Part shown: piece after piece, positions 42,240 through 53,851 of the stretch | Layout of the letters: each line of letters opens with the position of its first letter | Position numbering within the stretch: position 1 is the stretch's first letter | Assembly: GCA_937959265.1 (NCBI GenBank) | Contig: CALGMA010000019.1 | Span: forward strand, 1 to 64,000 | Length of the DNA stretch: 64,000 nucleotides | Direction: 5' to 3' | Source: an uncultured Anaerolineae bacterium | GTDB lineage: Bacteria > Chloroflexota > Anaerolineae > J036 > Brachytrichaceae | The notes under the pieces: generated by a model | What the model was told of the DNA's origin: nothing | Seen by the model: only the letters and a program-made list of their open reading frames with translations | Databases searched by the model: none | Position numbers and translations under genes: made by a program

Positions 42240-43523
42240 TCACGGCGATCGCTTGAGCGTCGGTGGTGCTGACTCTTCGCGCTCGCGCGCTGGCGGCGCA
42301 CCTGGTGGCCGGGCGCTGCGCGATGGCTGCGCAGTCGGCGATTCGACCAGGCTCTCTGGCATCTCGATTTCCTCCGGCAAACCTTCGGCCTTGCGGCGTC
42401 GCGGCAGATAGAAATCGAAGACCAGCGCATACACCGCGCCGATGAACGGCACGCCGAAGATCACGCCCCAGAAGCCGAGCAATTGCACGCCGACGCTGAT
42501 GGCCAGCAGCGCGACCAGGCCGGGCACGCCGACTAAGTCTTTCATCAAGCGCGGCATGATGCCATAGGCGACGAACTGGTCGAAGGCGAACATGAGCAGC
42601 GTGACCGGCAGCACCGCGTCCGAATTGACGATCAGCACCACGATGGCCGCAAACGCAATGCCGATCGGCCCGCCGATCAACGGCACAAAAGATGACAACG
42701 CGAAGACGATCGCCACGACTACGCCGAACTTGAGCTGGAACAGGCCGAAGACAATGAGTGTGAACAAGCCACGCAACACCGCGCCGATGAACTGGCCGCG
42801 CAGATAGCCGCTAAAGGCGCGGTCTACCGCCGTCAGCATGGCTCGCGCCGTCTCATGGGTGCGCCGTGGCAGCACCATGAAGAGCTGGCGGATGAGCAGG
42901 CGATCCTCGACCACGATGTATAGGCTGAGGATGAGCACCAAGAAGAATTGGCCGATGAAGCCGGCCGTAAACGCGGCGACGTTCAGCACCTGCGTCGCGG
43001 CGATGCCCGCGGCTTGCGTCACGGCACCGGGGATGTCCTGGCTGGCGATGAACTGCTCCAGCGCGGCAGGATCAAGCCCAAAGCGTGCCGCGAAGCCGGC
43101 CCAGAATTCGGCCAATTGCTCGGGCAAGGTTGCGGCGAAGCCTGGAATGCGGCTGATCAGGTCGGCGGCTTGCGGGATGATCGTCGCTGTGGCGATGGTC
43201 ACGCCGCCGATGAGGGCAATGAGAAAGATGAGATACGCGACGATGATGGCGACCGACATCGGCAGCCGGATCAGCCGAAGCTTGTCCGCCGGAAAGGTCG
43301 GATACCGCTGCTCCAGCCACTCGGTCACCAGCGAGGGGATGATGCCCGTCTGCAGTTGGACGACGAGCGGCTTGATGAGAAAGGCCACGAACCACGCCGC
43401 CACAAGGGTCGAGAGCACGCCGCCGAGGAACTGCCCGAACGTCCACGCGCGCTCGACAATGAATAGCAGCAGCGCGATGATCGAGAGGATCAACGCAATG
43501 CGAATCAGGCGAGAGTGTCCCAT
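42240..43523 (-). CDS. AI-2E family membrane permease
   Basis: 427 residues with about eight membrane segments: two at the N-terminus, a central soluble loop, and a C-terminal block with FVPLIGGPIGIAFAAIVVLI and GVPGLVALLAISVGVQLLGFWGVIFGVPFIGAVYAL. These are typical of the AI-2E transporter family (TqsA, YdiK and Na+/H+ antiporter relatives), whose true substrates are mostly untested. A Pro/Arg-rich cytoplasmic tail of about 40 residues is added. It is 7 bases after the type III PKS gene. Confidence 0.87.
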   Translation of the reverse strand: MGHSRLIRIALILSIIALLLFIVERAWTFGQFLGGVLSTLVAAWFVAFLIKPLVVQLQTGIIPSLVTEWLEQRYPTFPADKLRLIRLPMSVAIIVAYLIFLIALIGGVTIATATIIPQAADLISRIPGFAATLPEQLAEFWAGFAARFGLDPAALEQFIASQDIPGAVTQAAGIAATQVLNVAAFTAGFIGQFFLVLILSLYIVVEDRLLIRQLFMVLPRRTHETARAMLTAVDRAFSGYLRGQFIGAVLRGLFTLIVFGLFQLKFGVVVAIVFALSSFVPLIGGPIGIAFAAIVVLIVNSDAVLPVTLLMFAFDQFVAYGIMPRLMKDLVGVPGLVALLAISVGVQLLGFWGVIFGVPFIGAVYALVFDFYLPRRRKAEGLPEEIEMPESLVESPTAQPSRSARPPGAPPAREREESAPPTLKRSP

Positions 43524-43530
43524 GACATCA

Positions 43531-44616
43531 TCACAAGACGGTGCCTTTCAACAAAGCCAGCTCCGAGCTGAAGCCCGGCCCCAGCGCGCCCATCAGGACA
43601 TACTGGCCTGTCGCGATGTGATTCGTTTGTAACGCGCGCTCCAGCACGAAGAGCACCGTCGGCGAACTCATGTTGCCACATTCACAGAGCACGTCGCTTG
43701 ACGACTGCAAGGCGATTTCGCTCAGCCCGAACGCTTCGCGGTAGGCTTCGATTACGCGCGCGCCGCCGGGGTGAAGCACATAGTGCGATACGTCGCTCAA
43801 GTCAAGCCGACATTCGTCCAGGAATTCGCCCAGCACCGGCCGCATGTCGCGCGCTATGCGGGCCGGAATCTCCGGCGCGAAGACCACCGATAGGCCGGTG
43901 TCCACGACATCCCACCCCATGACGTGCTCCGAATTGGGGAAGAGGGATGAATGGGAAGCGACGTATTGCAGCGCGGCGCGCCCCGCCGCTGCGCCGCGCC
44001 GCGCCCATGCCTCGCCGCCTATCACGGCAGCCGCTGCGCCGTCGGCGAAGATTGCCGTAGCCACAAAGTTCTTCTTCGAGAAGTCGTGAAACTGGAAGGT
44101 GATGCTGCACGTCTCCACCGAGACCAGCAGCGCCAGTTTGTCGGGGAAGGCGCGCGCGAATTCGGCGGCGCGGGCCAGTCCGGCAACGCCGCCGGCGCAG
44201 CCCAGCCCCCACACCGGCAGTCGCTTGGTGGTGGGGCGCATGGCGAGTTTGGCGATCAGGCGCGCATCCATGCTCGGCGTGGCCAGCCCAGTAGTCGAGA
44301 CGAAGACGACGAAATCCACCTCGCGCGGCGAAACGCCGGCTCGGTCGAGCGCTTGTTGCGCAGCCGCCGCGCCCAGCGCCTCGGCGCTGCTCAGGTAGAG
44401 GTCGTTGCGCTCCTTCAGGCTGTGATGGGGCGTGGAGAACCATTCGAGCGGGGCGACGAAGTGACGCTTGGCGATGCGCGCGTTGGCGAAGATGCTCATC
44501 AATTGGCTGTGGCGCGCAAGTTTGCCTTCGAAGTGGCGCAACGAGAACGCCGCAGCTTCTTCCTGTGTTACGGCGTAGGGAGGCAGTGCTGTGCCGACAG
44601 ACAGAAGATAAGCCAT
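43531..44616 (-). CDS. Type III polyketide synthase (chalcone-synthase-like)
   Basis: 361 residues of thiolase fold. The catalytic triad positions are visible: Cys in VWGLGCAGGVAGLARA, His in SHYVLHPGGARVIEAY and Asn in CECGNMSSPTVLF. Bacterial homologues join acyl-CoA starters with malonyl-CoA to give pyrones, resorcinols or phenolic lipids. No partner methyltransferase or oxidase stands beside it; the adjacent genes are an AI-2E permease (7 bases) and MutS2. Enzyme class is clear, product unknown. Confidence 0.92.
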   Translation of the reverse strand: MAYLLSVGTALPPYAVTQEEAAAFSLRHFEGKLARHSQLMSIFANARIAKRHFVAPLEWFSTPHHSLKERNDLYLSSAEALGAAAAQQALDRAGVSPREVDFVVFVSTTGLATPSMDARLIAKLAMRPTTKRLPVWGLGCAGGVAGLARAAEFARAFPDKLALLVSVETCSITFQFHDFSKKNFVATAIFADGAAAAVIGGEAWARRGAAAGRAALQYVASHSSLFPNSEHVMGWDVVDTGLSVVFAPEIPARIARDMRPVLGEFLDECRLDLSDVSHYVLHPGGARVIEAYREAFGLSEIALQSSSDVLCECGNMSSPTVLFVLERALQTNHIATGQYVLMGALGPGFSSELALLKGTVL

Positions 44617-44653
44617 CGTTACAGGTGTCGCATATCACGTTTGCGTCACGCTA

Positions 44654-47080
<2,427 letters not shown>

Positions 47081-47155
47081 GCCGAGATTGTAGCATTCGC
47101 GTTAGTTGGTGATTAGCTTGGAGTGTATTTCCCTGCCAGGGGCAAAACATGGGGT

Positions 47156-47177
47156 GGGCAAAGTACTGACTTTGCCC
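47156..47177. repeat. Hairpin in the mutS2 upstream gap
   Basis: GGGCAAAGT (47156-47164) and ACTTTGCCC (47169-47177), a perfect 9-bp stem with a 4-base loop, downstream of the minus-strand cyclodeaminase gene and upstream of mutS2. It may end the former's transcript, although no U-run follows. The rest of 47081-47302 shows nothing I recognise. Confidence 0.45.
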
Positions 47178-47302
47178 CCTTGGATTTCTGAGTCGCTCAG
47201 CGCGCACTTCAGGGAGTGGGACGCGCCGATCACGCGCTGGCCTGGGCAATGCCTACCATTCCGGTCTGCCTGTCCCTCCCTGCTAAGAGAATGCCCCTTG
47301 GC

Positions 47303-48241
47303 TTACGGCGGCGAAATCTTGTGGGCAGCCAGGCGAGCTGCAGCCAAATCCCAGAGCGCATGGCCGACGCTTTTGAAGATGGTCGGCGAGGAAGGCGTGG
47401 CATCTGCTGAGATCGTCGGGGCAGTCCCTGCGACGATTTCCTCCAGCGGTGTCACGCGAGACCAATCTACGTTGGCCTGGATCAGGTCGCCGGCCTCGGC
47501 ACGCGCGCCCTCCAACGTATCTGTGAAGATGCGCGCACGGCGTACGAGGCCTGCAGGCAGCTCGGCCATCTCGGGTGAATAAGCGCCGACAGCGATGACG
47601 AGCGCATCATCGCGCGCGCGGTCTTCGAGCACCGGCTGTCGGCTGGTGGTAGCCGTCACGATGATGCCGCACGCCGGCAACATGTCGCTGATCGTCCCAA
47701 TGGCCTGCGTGTTGATCCCGAGCATGCGTCCGTGATGCGCTAACGCCTCGGCGTCGGCAAAGGTGCGCGAGAAGATGAAGGCGTCGTTCGCCGGCAGCCA
47801 CCGGCCCAGCGCTTCCAGGTGCGCCTTGCCCTGCACGCCCGCGCCGATGATGAGCAACGGTCCGCGTTTGGCCTCTTCGGATGCGAGAGTTTGCGCTGCG
47901 AGTAGCGAGAGCGCCGCCGTGCGCCGGGCCGTCACCGCTTGACCGTCGAGGATCATCAAGCGTTCGCCGGTGTGGGCATTCATTACGACGACCTCACCGT
48001 GGATGCTGGGTAGGCCCTGTTCAGCGTTGTGTGGGTGCACGGTGACGAGCTTGGTGATAGCAATGTCCCGGTCGGCGGCAGGCATCACGAGCAATACGCC
48101 GCCGTCGCCGACCGGCAACGCCAGTCGGCGAGGCGCTACGGCGATGCCGGCGCGCTTGTCGCGCAATACGGCGCGCAACTCATCGGCCAATTCTGGATAG
48201 GGCAAAAACTGGTGGGTGTTCGCGAAATCGAAGATGCGCAC
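47303..48241 (-). CDS. Ornithine cyclodeaminase / mu-crystallin family oxidoreductase
   Basis: 312 residues. Conserved pieces: LVTVHPHNAEQGLPSIHGEVVVMNAHTGE in the substrate domain, DGQAVTARRTAALSLLAAQTLAS, and the Rossmann motif LLIIGAGVQGKAHLEAL, then VTATTSRQPVLED. Members include ornithine cyclodeaminase, ketimine reductases and pyrroline-2-carboxylate reductases; several are annotated as cyclodeaminase without having that activity, so I leave the reaction open. It is divergent from the Trm112-like gene, 57 bases away. Confidence 0.87.
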   Translation of the reverse strand: MRIFDFANTHQFLPYPELADELRAVLRDKRAGIAVAPRRLALPVGDGGVLLVMPAADRDIAITKLVTVHPHNAEQGLPSIHGEVVVMNAHTGERLMILDGQAVTARRTAALSLLAAQTLASEEAKRGPLLIIGAGVQGKAHLEALGRWLPANDAFIFSRTFADAEALAHHGRMLGINTQAIGTISDMLPACGIIVTATTSRQPVLEDRARDDALVIAVGAYSPEMAELPAGLVRRARIFTDTLEGARAEAGDLIQANVDWSRVTPLEEIVAGTAPTISADATPSSPTIFKSVGHALWDLAAARLAAHKISPP

Positions 48242-48298
48242 GCAGCAATTGTATGCGCGCCAGGAACGAGATGCCTGAGCGCCATTAAAATCAAAGGC

Positions 48299-48547
48299 AT
48301 GGCATCACCGATCAACCCTGAACTGTTGGAGATCCTGCGCTGTCCCTATTGCGTCAGCACGTCCACGCGCCAGCCCGGCGAAGACCCGGGCCGGCTCATC
48401 CTCTATAAGGACTGTTGGTTGATCGAGCCGGTCTACGGGCGCAAATACCCAATCAAAGACGGCATCCCGATCATGCTGGTTGAAGAGGGCGAGAAGTGGA
48501 TGAACGTGAAACCGGAAGACCTGCCTGTGCCACCGCCTGCCGATTGA
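48299..48547 (+). CDS. Trm112-like zinc-binding protein
   Basis: 82 residues starting MASPINPELLEILRCPYC, then LILYKDCWLIEPVYGRKYPIKDGIPIMLVEEG: the short UPF0434/Trm112 pattern. The first pair is CPYC; a second CxxC is missing, one cysteine (KDC) remains. In other bacteria such proteins are small adaptors for methyltransferases; partners here are unknown. The in-frame upstream region back to 48029 is antisense to the cyclodeaminase gene and is not used. Confidence 0.86.
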   Translation: MASPINPELLEILRCPYCVSTSTRQPGEDPGRLILYKDCWLIEPVYGRKYPIKDGIPIMLVEEGEKWMNVKPEDLPVPPPAD

Positions 48548-48597
48548 CGATGAAGCACTGAAACGGAGTGCTGAGAAGCGCTCATTCTCTGTTCGCC

Positions 48598-49644
48598 ATG
48601 CGCCTGCTCAAAGCCCTTACCCTCCTCCTGGCTGCGAGCGGTGTAATCGCGCTTGTCGTTGCCTCGCGCGCGATGCCGCGCCCGTTGACTGCCATCGCCG
48701 CGGTGCAGCCGGCGATGAACTTCGGCTATGTGCGCATCGAGGGCGTGGTGGTGGCCTATCCCACCCTTTCAGAGCAGGACAAGTTTCTCTCGTTTCGCGT
48801 ATGGGATGCGAGCGGCGAACTACGGGTGACAGCCTATCGTGCGGCGGTAGAGCCGCTGCTGGCTGAGCGCCGCATCCCCCTGCCCGGCGATCGCGTCAGC
48901 GTCGAAGGCACACTGCGCATCCGCGACGATGAGCCATCGCTCATCTTGAACGCTGCTGCAGGGCTGAGAATCGAGACGCCGCCTGCTGCGGCAATCCACC
49001 TCACCGAGCTGAACACGATGGCGCTGGGTGAACGCGTGCAAACTGCCGGCCAAGTGCGCCGCATCCGCAACGCCGGCGATCGGTTGCGCATCATTTCGGT
49101 CCGCGACGGTGATGCAACTGCCGATGTTGTGTTCTCGCTCGATCTATCGGCGCTCATCGCTGCGCCGCAGCTCAGCGTTGGCCAGTGGATCCGCGTCACC
49201 GGCGCGGTGGGGGAGTATCGCGGCGCTAAACAGGTGCTGTCGTCGCATATCAGCATCGTGCAAGAAGGCGCCATGCCTGCAACCGACCATTTCCGTTCCA
49301 TCGCCGAACTCGACGATCGCCTGCTCGGCCGCTGGGTTGGCGTCGAGGGTGTAGTGAGTGACCTCCGACCGTTCAAGCAAGGTATGCGCGCGGATGTGAC
49401 CGACGCATCCGGTGCTTCGATCGTCGTCGTGATGTTTGATTCGGTGTGGCAGAACCTGCCTTTCTCGACAACGTTGAGCGTAGGCGACCACGTTCGCGTG
49501 GAGGGTGAGCTGGCCGAGTATCGCGGGCAAATCGAGTTGCTGCCCGAACTGCCGGCGGATGTCAGGCAGGCCAATGAGCCGAGCAGTGGCACGCCCGGCG
49601 ATAGACCAGGCGCCATTCAAGCATTGCGGCACGTCCATCGGTGA
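48598..49644 (+). CDS. Exported protein with three OB-fold domains
   Basis: 348 residues from the ATG at 48598 (MRLLKALTLLLAASGVIALVV, signal peptide or anchor). Three repeats follow: VRIEGVVVAY ... FRVWDASGELRVTAY ... VSVEGTL; VQTAGQVRRIRNAG ... IRVTGAV; VGVEGVVSDLRPFKQG ... ADVTDASGASIVVVMF ... VRVEGEL. They have the same plan as the protein at 30541-31554, so the two are probably distant paralogues. Function unknown. Confidence 0.76.
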   Translation: MRLLKALTLLLAASGVIALVVASRAMPRPLTAIAAVQPAMNFGYVRIEGVVVAYPTLSEQDKFLSFRVWDASGELRVTAYRAAVEPLLAERRIPLPGDRVSVEGTLRIRDDEPSLILNAAAGLRIETPPAAAIHLTELNTMALGERVQTAGQVRRIRNAGDRLRIISVRDGDATADVVFSLDLSALIAAPQLSVGQWIRVTGAVGEYRGAKQVLSSHISIVQEGAMPATDHFRSIAELDDRLLGRWVGVEGVVSDLRPFKQGMRADVTDASGASIVVVMFDSVWQNLPFSTTLSVGDHVRVEGELAEYRGQIELLPELPADVRQANEPSSGTPGDRPGAIQALRHVHR

Positions 49645-49765
49645 TCCGTTCTGCTTGTGTGACCACGGGGTCGCTTATAGATGGCTGCGGTCATTCGTTG
49701 ATCAACGCGGCGATGCGAACGGCTCGGTAGACGCTGCACTCGATACGTGATGAACCGCCATGGCC

Positions 49766-51034
49766 TTAATTGGTCAGCAAAAGTGCCACTGCGTTGATCT
49801 GTGTGCGTACGGCATGGCCTTCGGCATAGATTTTGATGGCCTCGATCGTTTGCACATTGGGAAGATAGGGATAGAGGTTCTCCGATTCCCAGCGCATGCG
49901 CTGGCCCAGCGGCATTTTGACGTGCTTGCGCTGCGGGTTGGTCAAAATGGAATCGGGCAAAATTGGCGCCCCCGGCTGAATCTGTGGCGTGCCGTTGGCG
50001 TAGAAGCCCTGAATCCATTCACGCACGCCTTCTTTCGTGTCGCGCCAGGTGATGGAGACGAAAAGCGGGCATTCGCTGCCGACGCTGGCGCACACCGGCA
50101 ACTCTTGGAACAGGATGGCGAAATCCAACACCAGCCGCAGGTCGCGACCGCCATCCACCCGTGCGTCGAGCGGCTGCACGATGCCGGTGCGACCCCATCC
50201 CAGCCCCTCGCCCATGCGTTCGAGGATCAGTGCTCGTGCCGTGCCGTCCTCGACGACCCTGGCCATGCCGAGCGGTGCATCCGGCGCGGCGGCCAGCGTC
50301 TCCACCTGCCAAATTGGCTGCAGCGATGCCTGGAATTGGCCGTTACGGATGAGGTTGCGTGGCGGCGGCAGCAGACCTGCGACGCTCGATGTCGTCACCA
50401 TGGTGTGCTGGCCAGACGACAAGTTGAGCGACATCTCCCCGCTACGCGTCGTAACTACAGCGCCACCCTCTGCTACGTCCAGTCGAAGTGCGTCGCTGCT
50501 GTGTTCGATGACATATAGGCCGGGCGTGCTGATCAACACGCTGCCGTGGTCGCTCGAGAAGCGCAGGTTGAATTTGCGATCCAGCGCGTGGGTGGTGGCT
50601 TGGATTCGGCCGCCGGCTAGCCGGAAGGCGAATTCATCACCCAGGGCGCTGGCGCCGAAACGCGGAAGTCGCGTCCGCTCGACGCGCAGCCGGGCGTTCG
50701 GATACAACTGCATGGTCAACAACGGGCGCGGTGGGGACGAAGCGTTATCCAGCAGCGTGAGCAGGCCGGCGGAGTCGGCGCCGAGCGCGACGAGGCTGCC
50801 TTCACTGATGTCATAGCCGTCCAACGACACGACGCTCGGCGGGTCGCGGTCGGTCTGCGTTGGCCGCCACACGCTCATCTGGCCGGCTTGCAGCTTGACG
50901 TTGATGCCGGCCTCGACCGTGGCCGTGTTATAGAAGGCCAACGCTGCAGCCGGCACACCGACGGCCAGCGCGCAACATGTAAACAACGACGCGAACAGGA
51001 TGATCCACGCCGTTCGTTCGGGAGAGTGCCGCAC
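49766..51034 (-). CDS. FecR-like, membrane-anchored exported protein
   Basis: 422 residues from a GTG at 51034. One N-terminal membrane helix (about 9-33). The middle (about 80-215) is a FecR-like beta-rich segment: GSVLISTPGLYVIEHSSDALRLDVAEGGAVVTTRSGE and LSSGQHTMVTT. The C-terminal 190 residues look like a jelly-roll carbohydrate-binding-type module (LIRNGQFQASLQPIW ... VDGGRDLRLVLDFA). No sigma factor gene is near, so classic FecR signalling is unlikely. Substrate and role unknown. A short repetitive AGAACTCAGAAG stretch lies at the 5' end. Confidence 0.66.
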   Translation of the reverse strand: MRHSPERTAWIILFASLFTCCALAVGVPAAALAFYNTATVEAGINVKLQAGQMSVWRPTQTDRDPPSVVSLDGYDISEGSLVALGADSAGLLTLLDNASSPPRPLLTMQLYPNARLRVERTRLPRFGASALGDEFAFRLAGGRIQATTHALDRKFNLRFSSDHGSVLISTPGLYVIEHSSDALRLDVAEGGAVVTTRSGEMSLNLSSGQHTMVTTSSVAGLLPPPRNLIRNGQFQASLQPIWQVETLAAAPDAPLGMARVVEDGTARALILERMGEGLGWGRTGIVQPLDARVDGGRDLRLVLDFAILFQELPVCASVGSECPLFVSITWRDTKEGVREWIQGFYANGTPQIQPGAPILPDSILTNPQRKHVKMPLGQRMRWESENLYPYLPNVQTIEAIKIYAEGHAVRTQINAVALLLTN

Positions 51035-51081
51035 AGAAGTCAGAGATCAGAACTCAGAAGCCAGAGAGCGATCGGCAATTT

Positions 51082-52578
51082 CTACTCCCAGGCGTTGCGC
51101 AGGCTCCAACGCCAATGCGAGGCCCGTCCGTGATCGGTGCGTTCGATGCGCTCGGCGGCCTCGCGCCCTTGCCGATGCGCAATCAGCGTGGCAGCGATGG
51201 CGGCCACGTCGCCATGTGCCTGGGACTGCTCCTCGATCTCGAAGCGATCTTCGACGAAACGCGTATCGAACTGGCCGGCCTGGAAGCGCGTCGAGCGGAA
51301 GAGCTGTTGGTGGAACGGCACATTGGTCTTCACGCCCATGATGCGGAATTCGTTGAGTGCGCGCTTCATGCGCAGGATCGCCTCGGCGCGCGTGTCGCCC
51401 CAGCAGATCAGCTTGGCGATCATCGAATCGTAGTACGGCGTGATCTCGTAGCCTTCGTATACGCCGCTTTCGACGCGCACGCCCGGCCCGGTGGGGAAGT
51501 TGATGCGCTTGATCAAGCCGGTGCTGGGCATGAAATTGGTGAACGGGTCCTCGGCGTTGATCCGGCACTCGATAGCCCAACCGGTCATCTTGATGTTCTT
51601 TTGCTTGTAGCGCAGCGGCCGTCCGCGCGCGATGCGGATCTGTTCCTTGACGATGTCCACGCCCGTCACGCGTTCGGTAATCGGATGCTCCACTTGCAGG
51701 CGTGTGTTCATCTCCATGAAGTAGAAGTTGCCCTGCTTATCGAGCAGGCATTCGATTGTTCCAGCATTGACGTAGTTCACCGCCTGCGCGGCGCGCACGG
51801 CCATTTCGCCCATCTTGGCGCGCAGTTCCGGGTTCATCGCCGGCGACGGACACTCTTCCACCAGTTTCTGGCGCCGGCGCTGCAGGCTGCATTCGCGCTC
51901 GCCCAGGTGGATGATGTTGCCGTGATGATCGCCCAGCAGTTGGAATTCGATGTGCCGGGCGCCCTCGACCAGCTTCTCCAGATATACCGACCCGTCGCCG
52001 AAGGCCGATTCGGCCTCGCGCCGCGCACTGGCCAGCAACGCCGGCATCTCCTCCAGGCTGTGCACTTCGCGCTGCCCTTTGCCGCCGCCGCCGGCGCTGG
52101 CCTTGATCAACAGCGGGAAGCCGATCTGGGGCGCGATGTTCAGCAGTTCCTCATCCGACAGGTTCGCCTCGCCTTCTGTGCCGGGGATGACGGCGACGCC
52201 GGCGCGCTGCACCGTCGCGCGCGCCACGGCTTTGTCGCCCATCTTGGCGATGGCGCTCGGCGACGGCCCGATGAAGACGATGCCCTCGTCGGCGCAGGCC
52301 TGGGCGAAGTCCTCGCGCTCGGCCAGGAAGCCATAGCCGGGATGAATCGCGTCGGCCTCGGACTTCTTCGCCACTTCGAGGATTTTGTCAATGCGCAGAT
52401 ACGAGTCGCGCGAGGGCGGCGGGCCGATGTGATAAGCCTCGTCGGCAAAGCGCACGTGCAGCGCGTTGCGGTCCACATCGGAATAGACGGCGACCGTGCC
52501 GATGCCCAGCTCGTGGCAGGCGCGAATGATGCGCACGGCAATTTCGCCGCGGTTGGCAATCAGAACCTTCTTGAACAT
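51082..52578 (-). CDS. accC: Acetyl-CoA carboxylase biotin carboxylase subunit
   Basis: 498 residues. [19 protein letters not shown] at the start, ATP-grasp glycine loop [29 protein letters not shown], and [24 protein letters not shown] with catalytic residues. It carboxylates biotin on BCCP with bicarbonate and ATP, the first step of fatty acid synthesis or of an acyl-CoA carboxylase. No accB or carboxyltransferase is adjacent. The C-terminal 45 residues are longer than in E. coli AccC (449 residues) and charged. Confidence 0.93.
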   Translation of the reverse strand: MFKKVLIANRGEIAVRIIRACHELGIGTVAVYSDVDRNALHVRFADEAYHIGPPPSRDSYLRIDKILEVAKKSEADAIHPGYGFLAEREDFAQACADEGIVFIGPSPSAIAKMGDKAVARATVQRAGVAVIPGTEGEANLSDEELLNIAPQIGFPLLIKASAGGGGKGQREVHSLEEMPALLASARREAESAFGDGSVYLEKLVEGARHIEFQLLGDHHGNIIHLGERECSLQRRRQKLVEECPSPAMNPELRAKMGEMAVRAAQAVNYVNAGTIECLLDKQGNFYFMEMNTRLQVEHPITERVTGVDIVKEQIRIARGRPLRYKQKNIKMTGWAIECRINAEDPFTNFMPSTGLIKRINFPTGPGVRVESGVYEGYEITPYYDSMIAKLICWGDTRAEAILRMKRALNEFRIMGVKTNVPFHQQLFRSTRFQAGQFDTRFVEDRFEIEEQSQAHGDVAAIAATLIAHRQGREAAERIERTDHGRASHWRWSLRNAWE

Positions 52579-52697
52579 GGCGCGCGTCCAATGTTAACAC
52601 CGACTGCGCCGGCGGGCGGACGCGCGTAAGGGCATGGCCGATGCGATCGGCGATGTGGGCTGCGCAGATCGTCGCTTCGCGGTTTAATAGGCGTCCC

Positions 52698-53777
52698 ATG
52701 AAGCTACGAATCGCTGTTCTTCCAGGCGATGGCATCGGGCCGGAGGTGTGCGCCGAAGCCGTCGCCGTGCTCCGAGCGCTTGGCCTCGACCTGGAGCTGC
52801 ACACCGCCCTGGTCGGGGGATGCGCCATTGACGCGCTGGGCACAGCGCTGCCCGACGAGGCGTTGCGAATGGCCCAGGACGCCGATGCCGTGCTGTTCGG
52901 CGCCGTCGGCATGGCCAAGTTCGATAAAGATCCTACGGCCAAAGTCCGGCCCGAGCAGGCCATCCTCGGCCTGCGCAAGGGCCTGGGATTGTTCGCCAAC
53001 CTGCGGCCGGTGAAGGCATACGATGCGCTGCTCGACGCCTCGACGCTCAAGCCGGAAGTCATCCGTGGGGTAGACCTGATCATCCTGCGCGAGCTGACCG
53101 GCGGCACGTATTTCGGCAAGCCACAGGGCCAATCCGGCGAAGCGCCCCACCGCCAGGCGGTGGACACCACCTTCTACACCGAAGAAGAGGTGCGCCGGCT
53201 GATGATCATGGCCTTCGAGCTGGCGCGCGGGCGTAGGAAGAAGGTGACGCAGGCCGACAAGGCCAACGTCATGGCCACCGGTCGGCTGTGGCGACAGGTG
53301 GCGCACGAGGTTCGGGAGGAGTATCCCGATGTCGCATACGAGGATATGTTCGCCGACGCCTGCGCCATGCATCTGCTGCGCAACCCGCGCGCCTTCGACA
53401 TCATCGCGACCGAGAACCTGTTCGGCGACATCCTCAGCGACGAGGCTTCGATGTTGACCGGCTCGATGGGGATGCTGCCCAGCGCGTCCCTCGGCGATGC
53501 GTTCAACCGGCATGGCTACCGGCGCGGCCTATATGAGCCGATCCACGGCGCGGCGCACGACATCGCCGGCCAGGGCGTCGCCAACCCGCTGGCGATGATC
53601 CTCAGCGCGGCCATGATGCTGCGCTGGTCGTTCGGGCTGCACCGCGAAGCAGAGCGCGTCGAACAGGCGGTGGCGCGCGCGCTGGATGACGGCCTGCGCT
53701 GCGGCGACATCAAGCAGCCGGGGACGACCGTGCTCGGCACGCGAGCGATGGGGCAGGCCGTGATCGCCCGCCTATGA
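52698..53777 (+). CDS. leuB: 3-isopropylmalate dehydrogenase
   Basis: 359 residues from the ATG at 52698 (MKLRIAVLPGDGIGPEV, the usual beginning); the in-frame ATG at 52641 would add unrelated residues. Substrate and metal residues lie in LRPVKAYDALLDASTLKPE, RELTGGTYFGKPQ, DKANVMATGRLWRQV and FGDILSDEASMLTGSMGMLPSASLG; GLYEPIHGAAHDIAGQGVANP marks IPMDH. NAD-dependent oxidative decarboxylation in leucine synthesis. Divergent from accC. leuA, C and D are not in the window. Confidence 0.95.
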   Translation: MKLRIAVLPGDGIGPEVCAEAVAVLRALGLDLELHTALVGGCAIDALGTALPDEALRMAQDADAVLFGAVGMAKFDKDPTAKVRPEQAILGLRKGLGLFANLRPVKAYDALLDASTLKPEVIRGVDLIILRELTGGTYFGKPQGQSGEAPHRQAVDTTFYTEEEVRRLMIMAFELARGRRKKVTQADKANVMATGRLWRQVAHEVREEYPDVAYEDMFADACAMHLLRNPRAFDIIATENLFGDILSDEASMLTGSMGMLPSASLGDAFNRHGYRRGLYEPIHGAAHDIAGQGVANPLAMILSAAMMLRWSFGLHREAERVEQAVARALDDGLRCGDIKQPGTTVLGTRAMGQAVIARL

Positions 53778-53851
53778 CGCGCGCTGCGTTGGATTGCCCA
53801 CCGGCTGCCGATTCCACTTGCTCCCCATGCTGACGCGCCGATCGCCGGCGC

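Noticed and set aside
47106..47582. Plus-strand frame starting in the gap upstream of mutS2
   Set aside because: Most of it is antisense to the cyclodeaminase gene and the part in the gap overlaps hairpins; no similarity seen.
51115..52629. 504-codon plus-strand frame opposite accC
   Set aside because: Complete antisense shadow of a conserved gene; no start signal and no recognisable domain.
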